DNA of 64,000 nt, from NCBI GenBank assembly GCA_018241265.1, contig JAFEEF010000018.1, positions 1-64,000 on the forward strand. Direction: 5' to 3'. The stretch comes from Pseudomonadota bacterium. Its GTDB lineage: Bacteria; Pseudomonadota; Gammaproteobacteria; Burkholderiales; Burkholderiaceae_C. Of this stretch, positions 40,858-49,891 are shown piece after piece. Numbering within the stretch: position 1 is the stretch's first letter; every line of letters starts with the position of its first letter. Position numbers and translations under genes: made by a program. The notes under the pieces were generated by a model. The model saw only the letters and a program-made list of their open reading frames with translations, was not told the DNA's origin and made no database searches.

Positions 40858-41988
40858 ATGCACGACGACTACGCCAGCATCCTCGTCATCGCCACCCGGC
40901 AGATCGGTGACGTGCTGCTCACGACGCCGCTGATCCGCGCGGCGCGCCGGCGCTGGCCGGCCGCGCGCATCGACGTTCTCGGGCTGCCCGGCACGCTCGG
41001 CATGCTGCGCGGCAATCCGGACATCACCGCCTGCATCGAAGCGCCGCGCGGCGGCGGCTGGCGCCGCCAGTTCGGCTTCCTGCGGCGGATGTGGCGGCGC
41101 TACGACCTCGCGCTCGTCACCCAGCAGAGCGACCGGGCGCATCTCTACGGCGCCATCGCGGCGCGGGTGCGCGCCGGCCTGCTGCCGGAGCGCGACGGCA
41201 CCTCGTGGTGGAAGCGCCGGCTGCTGATCCATGCGGTGACGACGGCCGGCGACCGTGGCGACGTGCATACCGCCGACGAGAAGCTCGCGCTGCTCGATCC
41301 CTGGCGCGGGGCGGACGCGGCGCCGGTCGATGTCGTCGCACCCAGCCCGGCACCGCTGCCGGACGATCTCGAGCGGCAACTGGCGCCGCGCTTCGTCGTC
41401 GTGCAGGTGCCTTCGATGTGGCGCTACAAGCAGTGGCCGGTCGAGCATTTCCGCAGCGTCGTCGACCGGCTCGCCCGCGACGGACTGCAGGTCGTGCTGA
41501 CCGGCGGCGCGGCACAAGGCGACCGCGCCAAGGTCGCCGAGGTACGGCCTTCGGGCGATGCGACGAGCGTGATCGACATGGCCGGCCGGCTCGACCTGAA
41601 CCAGCTTGCGGCCTTGCTGCAACGTGCCGCGCTCTACATCGGTCCCGACACGTCGGTCACGCATCTGGCGGCGGCGTTGCGCGTGCCGATGGTGGTCGCG
41701 TTCGGGCCGACCAATCCGGTACGCTGGGGGCCGCTGCCCGGCGGGGTGCCCGGGGCGGCGGCCTACGCGCGGCGCGCCGCCGAGCCGCAACGCGCCGGCC
41801 GGATCGTGCTGCTGCAAGGTCCGGATCGCCCGACGACGCCCGGCTGCGTGCCGTGCGGCCGCGCCGGTTGCGACGATCACCGCGACAGCCGCAGCCTGTG
41901 CCTCGAAGGCATCGCGCCGGAGCGCGTGATCGCCGAGGCGCGACGCTTGTTGGGCACAGATCATCGAGAAGACCGGGCCGCGCGATGA
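40858..41988 (+). CDS. Glycosyltransferase family 9 (heptosyltransferase-like)
   Basis: 376 residues. The GT9 fold shows ILVIATRQIGDVLLTTPLIRAAR (residues 6-28) and the nucleotide-sugar end YIGPDTSVTHLAAALRVPMVVAFGPTNP. GT9 enzymes transfer heptose from ADP-heptose to lipooligosaccharide inner core. A TACAAT hexamer at 40831-40836 could be its -10 box. Its stop overlaps the next gene by four bases (ATGA at 41985-41988). With msbA and the GT2 gene it forms a cell-surface glycan block. Four Cys near the C-terminus (GCVPCGRAGC) form a possible metal or structural cluster. Confidence 0.88.
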   Translation: MHDDYASILVIATRQIGDVLLTTPLIRAARRRWPAARIDVLGLPGTLGMLRGNPDITACIEAPRGGGWRRQFGFLRRMWRRYDLALVTQQSDRAHLYGAIAARVRAGLLPERDGTSWWKRRLLIHAVTTAGDRGDVHTADEKLALLDPWRGADAAPVDVVAPSPAPLPDDLERQLAPRFVVVQVPSMWRYKQWPVEHFRSVVDRLARDGLQVVLTGGAAQGDRAKVAEVRPSGDATSVIDMAGRLDLNQLAALLQRAALYIGPDTSVTHLAAALRVPMVVAFGPTNPVRWGPLPGGVPGAAAYARRAAEPQRAGRIVLLQGPDRPTTPGCVPCGRAGCDDHRDSRSLCLEGIAPERVIAEARRLLGTDHREDRAAR

Positions 41989-42818
41989 AGACGTTGAGCA
42001 AGCTGGTCCGCAACGCCTTTCTCGAGCGCTTCGACCTGCAGCGCCTCGAGCGCCGGGTCCGGCGGCGCCAGCAGCAATGCGCCGGCGTCGAGCTGCCGGT
42101 CGTGTCGCTGACGAGCGTCCCGCAGCGCATCGGCCGCATCAAGCCGACGCTGGTGAGCCTGCTGCGCCAGACCTTGCCGCCGAAGGAGATCCACATCAAC
42201 CTCGGCCGCGACCTGTTCCGGGGACAGCCGCTGCCCGCGGTCCTCGACGGACTGGAACTGGTCCGGGTGCACTGGGTGGACCGCGATGTCGGCCCGGCGA
42301 CGAAGTACATCCCGACCCTGGAACGCTACGCCCGTACCGATCAGCTCATCGTCGTCGTCGACGACGACATGTACTACAGCGACCGGCTGCTTGCCGACCT
42401 GGCACGCGCCGAGCGCGACGCGGGCGGCGAGAAGGTCTATTGCGTCAATGGCTTCAAGGTGCCCGCCGATCTGCAGTCGGCCTCGCGTCCATCCGATCGG
42501 GCGCTCAGCGCAGGCACGAAGCGCGTCGCCATCGTCGAGGGCTGCGGCGGCTACACGCTGCGGCCGCGGATGGTCGATCCCGCGGCGCTGCGCGATGTGG
42601 CGAATGCGCCCGCGCGCGTGCTGTTCGACGACGACATCTGGCTCAGCGGCCACTTGAGCCGCGCCGGCATCGAAAAGCTGCAGGTTGCGACCGGCAGGCG
42701 GCGCGCGCTGGTCAATGCGCTCGAGCCGGCGATCACCGGCGACCGCGCGCGGCTGCAGACCGACGTCATGACGCATTTCCGCGCCGACTGGACGCCGGAC
42801 GAGATCGAGCCGGCCTGA
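41985..42818 (+). CDS. Putative glycosyltransferase (DxD type)
   Basis: 277 residues. VSLTSVPQRIGRIKPTLVSLL at the N-terminus and LIVVVDDDMYYSD (about residues 120-132, with a DDD metal-binding motif), then VLFDDDIWLSG, fit a nucleotide-diphospho-sugar-transferase fold, though the exact family is not certain to me. No membrane segment is present. It is translationally coupled to the heptosyltransferase, so it probably adds a sugar to the same lipooligosaccharide. It ends 13 bases from the convergent AhpD-like gene. Confidence 0.75.
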   Translation: MKTLSKLVRNAFLERFDLQRLERRVRRRQQQCAGVELPVVSLTSVPQRIGRIKPTLVSLLRQTLPPKEIHINLGRDLFRGQPLPAVLDGLELVRVHWVDRDVGPATKYIPTLERYARTDQLIVVVDDDMYYSDRLLADLARAERDAGGEKVYCVNGFKVPADLQSASRPSDRALSAGTKRVAIVEGCGGYTLRPRMVDPAALRDVANAPARVLFDDDIWLSGHLSRAGIEKLQVATGRRRALVNALEPAITGDRARLQTDVMTHFRADWTPDEIEPA

Positions 42819-42831
42819 AGCGCGCCTTCCG

Positions 42832-43431
42832 CTATGCGCGCTTCTCGCGCGGCACCCGCCCCATCAGGTAGAACTCGTCGTTAGGTCGCATCGATGTCAG
42901 GTTCGCCATGCGGTTCGACAAGCCGAAGAACGCGGTGATCGCACCGATGTCCCAGGCGTCCTCGTCGGTCAGGCCGTGCGCGCGCAGCGCCTCGAAATCG
43001 GCGTCGCCGATCTCGGCCGAGTCCAGGCAGACCTTCATCGCGAAGTCGAGGATCGCCTTCTGACGCGGCGTGATGTCGGCCTTGCGGTGGTTCACTGCCA
43101 CCTGGTCGGCGACCAGCGGCTTCTTCTCGTAGATGCGCAGGATCGCGCCGTGCGCCACGACGCAGTAGAGGCAGCGATTGGCGCCGCTCGTCGTCACGAC
43201 GATCATCTCGCGCTCGCCCTTCGTCAGCCCCTGCGGCGACGACGGCTCGCGCAGCATCACCGCGTCGTGGTAGGCGAAGAAGGCGCGGAACTCGTCGGGC
43301 CGGTGGGCGAGGGCGAGGAACACGTTCGGCACGAAGCCGGACTTCTCCTGCACCCCGAGGATGCGCTCGCGGATGTCGTCCGGCAGGCCGTCGACCGACG
43401 TCGGCACCGGATAGCGGCTGATCGGATTCAT
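42832..43431 (-). CDS. Peroxidase-related protein, carboxymuconolactone decarboxylase/AhpD family
   Basis: 199 residues. The AhpD-type active-site motif NRCLYCVVAHGA contains the CxxC pair and downstream His that carry out alkylhydroperoxide reduction. SGFVPNVFLALAHRPDEFRAFF is typical of the uncharacterised peroxidase-related subgroup. It sits 3 bases after the msbA start side on the same strand order, with msbA upstream on the same strand; the two stops and starts are 3 bases apart (43431/43435), so it is likely expressed from its own or an adjacent promoter. Cytoplasmic. Confidence 0.88.
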   Translation of the reverse strand: MNPISRYPVPTSVDGLPDDIRERILGVQEKSGFVPNVFLALAHRPDEFRAFFAYHDAVMLREPSSPQGLTKGEREMIVVTTSGANRCLYCVVAHGAILRIYEKKPLVADQVAVNHRKADITPRQKAILDFAMKVCLDSAEIGDADFEALRAHGLTDEDAWDIGAITAFFGLSNRMANLTSMRPNDEFYLMGRVPREKRA

Positions 43432-43434
43432 GCG

Positions 43435-45174
43435 CTAGCTCCTGAACTGCAATGCATGGAGTCTGGCATAGAGGCCGCCATGCGCCAGCAACTCGGCATG
43501 GCTGCCCTGCTCGACGATGCGGCCGCCTTCGAGCGCGACGATGCGGTCGGCACGCTCGATGGTCGACAGCCGGTGCGCGATCACGAGACTGGTGCGGCCC
43601 TTCATCAAGGTCTCGAGCGCGGACTGCACGAGGCGCTCCGACTCGGAGTCGAGTGCCGACGTCGCTTCGTCGAGGATCAGGATAGGCGCGTCCTTGAAGA
43701 TCGCACGTGCGATCGCGAGGCGCTGGCGCTGGCCGCCCGACAGCTGGCTGCCGTTGTGGCCGACGGGGGTGTCCAGGCCTTGCGGCAGGCCCTCGGCGAA
43801 GTCGAGCAGGTTGGCCGCGGCGAGCGCCGCACGCACCCGCTCGCGATCGGCCTCAGCGCCTAGCGCGACGTTGGCGGCGAGGCTGTCGTTGAACAGCACC
43901 ACGTCCTGGCTCACCAGGGCGAACTGGCGGCGCAGCGCGCTCATGTTCCACTCGCGCAGCGGCCGGCCGTCGAGGCAGATGGCACCTTCGGTCGGCTCGA
44001 GGAAGCGCGGCAGCAGGTTCACGAGCGTCGTCTTGCCCGCGCCCGATGGCCCGACCAGCGCCACCGATTCGCCGACCGCGACGTGCAGCGTGACGCCGTC
44101 GAGCGCCGCTGCGCCGTCGCTGCCGTAGCGCAGGCTCACGCCGCTCAGCTCGACCTCGCCGCGCGCGCGTCCGCCGTCGTAGCCGCCGCCGCGCTCGCCC
44201 GGCGTCGAGTCGATCAGGTCCACGCCGCGTTCGAGCGCGACGAGCGAACGGGTGATCGGCCCGGCGGCTTCCGACAGGTGCTTGATCGGCGAGATCAGCA
44301 GCAGCATCGCGGTGATGAAGCCGACGAGGTCGCCCATCGACGCGCCCTGCGTGCGGCTCTGCCACATCGCGACGACGAGCACCGCCGACAGCGACGCCAT
44401 CGCGAGCATCTGGGTCAGCGGCGTCATCGTCGACGCGGCCGCCACCGCCTTGATCGACAGGCGCCGCAGCGCATTGCTGACCTGCCCGAAGCGGCGCGCC
44501 TGCGCGGCTTCCGCGCCGTGCAGCCGGACGACGCGCCAGGCGAGCACGTTCTCCTCGACGACGTAGGCGAGCTCGTCGGTGGCGGCGCGGCTCGCGATCG
44601 TCAGCCGATGCAGCCGCTTGCTGAGCACCCGCATCGTGAACGCCACCGCAGGCAGCACGACGACGACGAACAGCGTGAGCTGCCAGTTGAGCCAGATCAG
44701 GTAGAAGACCAGCGCCACCATCGTCAGCGAGTCGCGCAGCACGCTGAGCAGCGAATAGACGAGCTGGTTCGCGCCGTTCTGGACCTCGTAGGTCAGCGTG
44801 TTGGTCAGGCTGCTGGCCGATTCGCGCGTGAAGAGCGCCGGCTCGGCATCGAGCAGGCGCTGGAACATCGCGGTGCGCATCGCCAGCATGCCGCGGTTCG
44901 CGGACCAGGCCAGGCCGTACTCCGCGACGAAGCCGGCAAGCCCGCGGATCGCCGCGAGCGACAGCAGCACGATCGGGATCAGCCAGAGCGGCCAGGTCGC
45001 CTTCAGGCCGTTGTCGAAGAACGTCTTCATCAGCGCCGGTATCGCGGCGTCGGTCGCCGAGCCGATCGCGGTGGCGATCGCGACGACGACGAGCGCTGCC
45101 TGCGTGCCGCTGAAGTAAGGGGCGATGCGGCGGATGCGTTCCCGCAGGGTCACCGCGGGCGTCGCCGCGGTCAT
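43435..45174 (-). CDS. msbA: Lipid A / phospholipid flippase ABC transporter MsbA-type
   Basis: 579 residues, fused membrane and ATPase domains. Six hydrophobic segments lie in the first 310 residues. The nucleotide-binding domain has GPSGAGKTTL (about residue 378), LSGGQRQRLAIAR (about 480) and ILILDEATSALD (about 502), plus VIAHRLSTI. The length and the position next to lipooligosaccharide glycosyltransferases fit MsbA, which flips core-lipid A in the inner membrane. It is divergent from the GT2 gene at 45276; the AhpD-like gene lies immediately downstream. Substrate specificity is inferred from context. Confidence 0.9.
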   Translation of the reverse strand: MTAATPAVTLRERIRRIAPYFSGTQAALVVVAIATAIGSATDAAIPALMKTFFDNGLKATWPLWLIPIVLLSLAAIRGLAGFVAEYGLAWSANRGMLAMRTAMFQRLLDAEPALFTRESASSLTNTLTYEVQNGANQLVYSLLSVLRDSLTMVALVFYLIWLNWQLTLFVVVVLPAVAFTMRVLSKRLHRLTIASRAATDELAYVVEENVLAWRVVRLHGAEAAQARRFGQVSNALRRLSIKAVAAASTMTPLTQMLAMASLSAVLVVAMWQSRTQGASMGDLVGFITAMLLLISPIKHLSEAAGPITRSLVALERGVDLIDSTPGERGGGYDGGRARGEVELSGVSLRYGSDGAAALDGVTLHVAVGESVALVGPSGAGKTTLVNLLPRFLEPTEGAICLDGRPLREWNMSALRRQFALVSQDVVLFNDSLAANVALGAEADRERVRAALAAANLLDFAEGLPQGLDTPVGHNGSQLSGGQRQRLAIARAIFKDAPILILDEATSALDSESERLVQSALETLMKGRTSLVIAHRLSTIERADRIVALEGGRIVEQGSHAELLAHGGLYARLHALQFRS

Positions 45175-45275
45175 GCGCGCGTGGGCGCAGCGCGCCGTCG
45201 GGAAGCTTTCATGGGGGCGGGATTATCCGCTGCGCCGCTGCCTACAATGCCGCGGCCCCGCCACTGCCGCCCGTC

Positions 45276-46040
45276 ATGTCCCAGCCCGCGCTCTCGGTCA
45301 TCGTCATCACGAAGAACGAAGCGCACGACATCGAAGCCTGCCTGGCATCGGTGGCGTTTGCCGACGAGCGCATCGTGGTCGACTCGGGCAGCACCGACGA
45401 CACCCGAGAGCGCGCCGAACGGCTCGGTGCGCGCGTGACGATGACGCCCGACTGGCCCGGCTTCGGCCCGCAGAAGAACCGCGCGCTCGCGCAGGCGCAG
45501 GGGCGCTGGGTGCTGAGTCTCGACGCCGACGAGCGCGTCGATGCCGACTTGGCGGCGGCGATCCGCGCCGTCGTGGCCGCCGATGGGCCGAGCGCCGGCT
45601 ATGCGATCGACCGGCTTTCGAGCTTTTGCGGCCAATGGATGCGGCATGGCGACTGGTATCCGGACCGCGTGCTGCGGCTGTTCCGGCGCGACCGCGGCCG
45701 CTTCAGCGACGACCTCGTGCACGAGCGGGTGATCGTCGACGGCCCGGTCGGCCGGCTGCCGGGGCTGCTGCGCCATCACACGATGCCCAGCCTCGCCGAC
45801 GCGCTCGACAAGATGAACCGCTACACCAGCGGCCGTGCGCTCGACCGCCGGCGTGTCGGACAGACCGGCGGATTGTTGTCGGCGCTTTCCCACGCGACAT
45901 GGGCGTTTTGTCGGGGATACTTCCTGCGCGGTGGCTTTCTCGATGGCCGGCTCGGCTTCGTGCTCGCGCTCTACGTCGCCGAGGGCACCTATTACCGTTA
46001 CCTGAAAATGGCGTGGCCGGAATCTGCACGACCGGATTGA
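45276..46040 (+). CDS. Glycosyltransferase family 2 (WaaE/KdtX-like)
   Basis: 254 residues. SVIVITKNEAHDIEACL and VVDSGSTDDT at the N-terminus, SLDADERVD (DxD site) and the family-specific NRYTSGRALDRR fit the lipopolysaccharide core beta-1,4-glucosyltransferase group (WaaE/KdtX). A candidate -10 TACAAT lies at 45242-45247. It probably works with msbA and the two glycosyltransferases at 40858 and 41985. It is followed, after 32 bases, by tolB. Confidence 0.9.
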   Translation: MSQPALSVIVITKNEAHDIEACLASVAFADERIVVDSGSTDDTRERAERLGARVTMTPDWPGFGPQKNRALAQAQGRWVLSLDADERVDADLAAAIRAVVAADGPSAGYAIDRLSSFCGQWMRHGDWYPDRVLRLFRRDRGRFSDDLVHERVIVDGPVGRLPGLLRHHTMPSLADALDKMNRYTSGRALDRRRVGQTGGLLSALSHATWAFCRGYFLRGGFLDGRLGFVLALYVAEGTYYRYLKMAWPESARPD

Positions 46041-46072
46041 ACCCTCATGCCGAAATGGAGTCTGTCAGCCCC

Positions 46073-47347
46073 ATGTTGTTTCCGCGACGCACTTTCCTAG
46101 GCGCCTGTGGCGCAGCCCTGGCCGGGCCGGCGCTGGCGCAGTTCAAGGTCGAGATCTCGGGCGTCGGCGCGACGCAATTGCCGATCGCGATCGCGAAGTT
46201 CCGCGACGAGGACCGGACCAACCAGCCGATCTCGGCCATCATCCGCGCCGACCTCGAGCGCAGCGGCGCCTTCAAGATCATCGATGCCGGCGGCGTGACA
46301 CTCGACGAGACCACGTCGCCCAACATGGCCGACTGGCGCGGCCGCTCGGCCGACGCCTTGGCCGCGGGATCGCTGATGCGGCTGGCCGATGGCCGCTTCG
46401 ACGTGCGCTTCAAGCTGTGGGATGTCGTCAAGGGCGCGGACAACGGCGGCCAGAGCAATGTCGTCGACTCGGCCGATCTGCGGCTGGCGGCCCACCGCAT
46501 CGCCGACTTCATCTACCAGAAGCTGACCGGTGAGAAGGGCGTGTTCTCGACCCGCATCGCCTACGTCACGCGCGGCGGCGGCCGCTACACGCTGCGCGTG
46601 GCCGACGCCGACGGCGAAGGCGGGCAGGTGGCGCTGGCGAGCCCCGAGCCGATCATCTCGCCCACCTGGTCGCCCGACGGCAAGGAACTGGCCTACGTCT
46701 CGTTCGAGACCCACAAGCCGGTCGTGTACACGCAGGACGTGCTGTCCGGCAAGCGCCGGCCGATCGCGGACTTCCGCGGCTCGAACAGCGCGCCGGCGTG
46801 GTCGCCCGACGGACAGACGCTGGCGGTCACCTTGTCGCGCGAAGGCGGTTCGCAGCTGTTCCTGATCGCCCGCAACGGCGGTTCGCCGCGGCGCCTGATG
46901 ACGAGCCCGGCGATCGACACCGAGGCGACCTTCGCGCCCGACGGCAAGTCGATCTATTTCGTGAGCGACCGCGGCGGCGGTCCGCAGATCTATCGGATCG
47001 GCATCGACGGCGGCGCGGTGCAACGGGTCACTTTCACCGGCAGCTACAACATCTCGCCATCGGTGAGTCCCGATGGCCGCACGCTCGCCTACATTTCGCG
47101 ACTGGGCAACGCGTTCAAGCTGACGACGATGGATCTGTCCGGCGGGGGCAGTCCGCAAACCATCACCGACACCAACGACGACGAGCGCCCGAGCTTCGCG
47201 CCGAACGGGCGGCTCATCGTCTACCAGACCCGCGCCGACGGCCGCGACGTGCTGATGACGACGACGCTCGACGGCAAGATCAAGGCGCGGCTCCCCTCGG
47301 CGAGCGCCGACCTGCGCCAGCCGGTCTGGGGTCCGTACGGGCGCTGA
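46073..47347 (+). CDS. tolB: Tol-Pal system beta-propeller protein TolB
   Basis: 424 residues. The exported N-terminus begins MLFPRRTFLGACGAAL; the PRRTFLG stretch resembles a Tat leader, so secretion route is uncertain. Residues about 25-150 form the TolB amino-terminal domain (AIAKFRDEDRTN, IRADLERSGAFK) and residues 160-420 carry WD40-like repeats with recurrent SPTWSPDGKELAY / SPAWSPDG / FAPDGKSIYF segments. TolB binds Pal and colicin-type partners in the periplasm and maintains outer-membrane integrity during division. Start chosen for the leader; tolQRA are not upstream in this window. Confidence 0.94.
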   Translation: MLFPRRTFLGACGAALAGPALAQFKVEISGVGATQLPIAIAKFRDEDRTNQPISAIIRADLERSGAFKIIDAGGVTLDETTSPNMADWRGRSADALAAGSLMRLADGRFDVRFKLWDVVKGADNGGQSNVVDSADLRLAAHRIADFIYQKLTGEKGVFSTRIAYVTRGGGRYTLRVADADGEGGQVALASPEPIISPTWSPDGKELAYVSFETHKPVVYTQDVLSGKRRPIADFRGSNSAPAWSPDGQTLAVTLSREGGSQLFLIARNGGSPRRLMTSPAIDTEATFAPDGKSIYFVSDRGGGPQIYRIGIDGGAVQRVTFTGSYNISPSVSPDGRTLAYISRLGNAFKLTTMDLSGGGSPQTITDTNDDERPSFAPNGRLIVYQTRADGRDVLMTTTLDGKIKARLPSASADLRQPVWGPYGR

Positions 47348-47418
47348 GGGCCCGGTCGCACGCCGCCGGCTAGCCAATTGCTGCATCCCTTTTTCCACCG
47401 ACCAAGAGAGGTATCACG

Positions 47419-47958
47419 ATGAACCACGCCAACCTCCTGCGCCACGCTGCGCTAGCCGCGATCGCCGCCATCGCCCTCGCCGGGTGCTCGAGCACCAAGC
47501 TCGACTCCGGCGCGCCGGTCGAGACGCGCACGCCTGAACCGGTGAACCCGGGCGCCAACGCGAATCCGGCACCGCAGAGCCAGGTCACGCAGGTCGACAT
47601 CGCGGCGCAGGAGAACGCGATCATCGCCGGCTTGCCGCACACCGTGTACTTCGACTTCGACAGCTACGTCGTGCGCGACGACCAGCGCAACGTCGTCGAT
47701 GCCAACGCCAAGTTCCTCGGCGCGCACCGCAACCGCCACCTGACGATCGAAGGCCATACCGATTCGCGCGGCGGCAGCGAGTACAACCTCGCGCTCGGAC
47801 AGAAGCGTGCCGAAGCGGTCGCCAAGTCGTTGGCGCTGCTCGGCGTCAGCGACTCGCAGATGGAGTCGGTGAGCTTCGGCAAGGAGCGCCCGGCCGTGCA
47901 GGGCGAGAACGAAGCCGCCTGGGCGAAGAACCGGCGCGCCGAACTGGTCTACCGTTGA
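47419..47958 (+). CDS. pal: Peptidoglycan-associated lipoprotein Pal
   Basis: 179 residues. Lipobox ALAGC (Cys about 23) anchors the protein in the outer membrane; a Pro/Ala-rich linker leads to the OmpA-like domain (about 70-179) with VYFDFDSY, LTIEGHTDSRGG and YNLALGQKRAEAV, the peptidoglycan-binding residues. It interacts with TolB and murein. An AGAGAGG site precedes the ATG. The stop overlaps the TTG start of ybgF. Confidence 0.97.
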   Translation: MNHANLLRHAALAAIAAIALAGCSSTKLDSGAPVETRTPEPVNPGANANPAPQSQVTQVDIAAQENAIIAGLPHTVYFDFDSYVVRDDQRNVVDANAKFLGAHRNRHLTIEGHTDSRGGSEYNLALGQKRAEAVAKSLALLGVSDSQMESVSFGKERPAVQGENEAAWAKNRRAELVYR

Positions 47959-48728
47959 ACGCCGTGACGCGCTCGTTCCAAGGCCTCGCGGCCGCGTGCT
48001 GGCTCGGCTTCATGCTGCTCGCGGCGCCGGCCGCGCACGCTGGCCTGTTCGACGACGATGAAGCGCGCCGTGCGATCCTGGACCTGCGCCAGCGGGTGCA
48101 AGCCGGCGAAGACCAGCGGCGCACGCTCTCGGACCAGGTCGATCAACTGCGCCGCAGCCTGCTCGACCTCAACAACCAGCTCGAGTCGCTGCGATCCGAC
48201 AACGCCAAGCTGCGCGGCCAGAACGAACAGCTCGCGCGTGACCTGTCCGACCTGCAGGTCAAGCAGAAGGACATCGCGCAGGGCGTCGATGACCGGATGC
48301 GCAAGTTCGAGCCGCAGCCCGTGACGGTCGACGGCAAGCAGTTCACCGCCGACCCCGAGGAGAAGAAGCAGTACGACGACGCGCTCGACGTGCTGCGCAA
48401 GGGCGACTTCCCGGGCAGCATCGCGGCGCTGAATGCGTTCCGCAAGCGCTGGCCGTCCAGCGGCTACAACGATTCGGTGTCGTTCTGGCTCGGCAATGCG
48501 CTGTACGGTGCGCGCCAGTACCCGCAGGCGATCGCGTCGTTCCGCTCGCTGGTCACTGCGGCGCCCGACAGCCCGAAGGCGCCCGAGGCGCTGCTCGCGA
48601 TCGCGAACTGCCAGGCCGAGATGAAGGACCGCGCGGCGGCGCGGCGCACGCTCGACGAGCTGCTGCGGCAGTACCCGCAGTCCGAAGCGGCGCAGGCCGG
48701 GCGCGATCGGCTCGCGGCGCTGAAGTAG
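47955..48728 (+). CDS. cpoB: Cell division coordinator CpoB / YbgF
   Basis: 257 residues. The signal peptide is cleaved near AAHAG (about residue 28). A coiled coil follows (about 35-95, with heptads such as LSDQVDQLRRSLLDLNNQLESL), then TPR repeats (about 135-257; YDDALDVLRKGDF, then SVSFWLGNALYG). It acts in the periplasm, coordinating Tol and PBP1B at the septum. Two starts are possible: TTG 47955 overlapping pal by four bases, or GTG 47964; the first is listed because the overlap indicates coupling. Confidence 0.93.
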   Translation: MNAVTRSFQGLAAACWLGFMLLAAPAAHAGLFDDDEARRAILDLRQRVQAGEDQRRTLSDQVDQLRRSLLDLNNQLESLRSDNAKLRGQNEQLARDLSDLQVKQKDIAQGVDDRMRKFEPQPVTVDGKQFTADPEEKKQYDDALDVLRKGDFPGSIAALNAFRKRWPSSGYNDSVSFWLGNALYGARQYPQAIASFRSLVTAAPDSPKAPEALLAIANCQAEMKDRAAARRTLDELLRQYPQSEAAQAGRDRLAALK

Positions 48729-48775
48729 CGCCGGCGTCCATCTTTCGGCCGCGACCCGGCCGGTAAGATGGCGCC

Positions 48776-49891
48776 ATGCATGACGTAGATCCCGCGGCCC
48801 TGTCCGCACAGGTGCTGTGGGCCGCCTTCGCGCTGGCCGTGGCATTCGGCGCGATCGCGCAGCGCACCCATTTCTGCACGATGGGCGCGGTCGCCGACAT
48901 CGTGAACATGGGCGACTGGACCCGCATGCGCATGTGGGTGCTGGCGATCGGCGTCGCGATGATCGGCTTCAACGCGATGGTCGCGCTCGGCTGGCTCGAT
49001 GCCGGCAAGAGCCTGTATGGCGGGCCGCGCGTGCTGCTGCTGTCGGCGCTGGTCGGCGGACTGATGTTCGGCTTCGGCATGGTGCTGGCCTCGGGCTGCG
49101 GCAACAAGACCCTGGTGCGCATCGGCGCCGGCAACCTGAAGTCGCTCGTCGTCTTCGTCGTGATGGGCGTGGCCGCGTTCGCGACGTTGAAGGGCATCAC
49201 CGCGGTGCTGCGCGTCGAGACCGTCGACAAGGTGTCGATCACGCTGCGCAGCGGTCAGGATCTGCCGACGCTCGTGGCCGCATCGACCGGCATGCCGAAA
49301 CCGCAACTCGCGCTCGGCCTTGGCCTTCTGATCGGCGGCGCGCTGATCGCCTGGGCGCTGGCGCGGCCCGAAGGACGCGCCATGGAGACGGTGCTGGCCG
49401 GCATCGGCGTCGGCGCGATCATCGTCGCGGTGTGGTGGGTGTCGGGACGGCTCGGCCATGTCGCGGAGGATCCGGCGACCTTGGAAGAAGTCTTCGTCGC
49501 CACCAATTCGCACCGCATGGAATCCCTGAGCTTCGTCGCGCCGATCGCCTACACGCTCGACTGGCTGATGTTCTTCAGCGATGCGAGCAAGCTGCTGACG
49601 ATAGGCATCGTGTCGACCGTCGGCGTCGTGGTCGGCTCGGCGATCGTCGCGCTGGCGCGCGGGCACTTCCGCTGGGAAGGCTTCGGCCGCGCCGGCGACA
49701 CCGCGAACCACCTCGTCGGCGCGGTGCTGATGGGCGTGGGCGGCGTGACGGCGCTCGGCTGCACGATCGGCCAGGGGCTGTCGGGCGTCTCGACCTTGAG
49801 CCTGACGAGCTTCATCGCATTGGCGGCGATCCTGGCCGGCGCGGTGCTCGCGCTGCGCTGGCAGATGTGGAGGATCGAGCGTGCAGCTTGA
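48776..49891 (+). CDS. YeeE/YedE family sulfur-compound transporter
   Basis: 371 residues with about nine membrane segments. The conserved cysteine contexts are all present: THFCTMGAVADIVNMGD near residue 35, VLASGCGNKTLVR (about 105) and LGCTIGQGLSG (about 325). YeeE family proteins take up thiosulfate or related sulfur species across the inner membrane. The gene overlaps tcdA by 11 bases. The C-terminus ends with a short basic tail. Confidence 0.9.
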   Translation: MHDVDPAALSAQVLWAAFALAVAFGAIAQRTHFCTMGAVADIVNMGDWTRMRMWVLAIGVAMIGFNAMVALGWLDAGKSLYGGPRVLLLSALVGGLMFGFGMVLASGCGNKTLVRIGAGNLKSLVVFVVMGVAAFATLKGITAVLRVETVDKVSITLRSGQDLPTLVAASTGMPKPQLALGLGLLIGGALIAWALARPEGRAMETVLAGIGVGAIIVAVWWVSGRLGHVAEDPATLEEVFVATNSHRMESLSFVAPIAYTLDWLMFFSDASKLLTIGIVSTVGVVVGSAIVALARGHFRWEGFGRAGDTANHLVGAVLMGVGGVTALGCTIGQGLSGVSTLSLTSFIALAAILAGAVLALRWQMWRIERAA

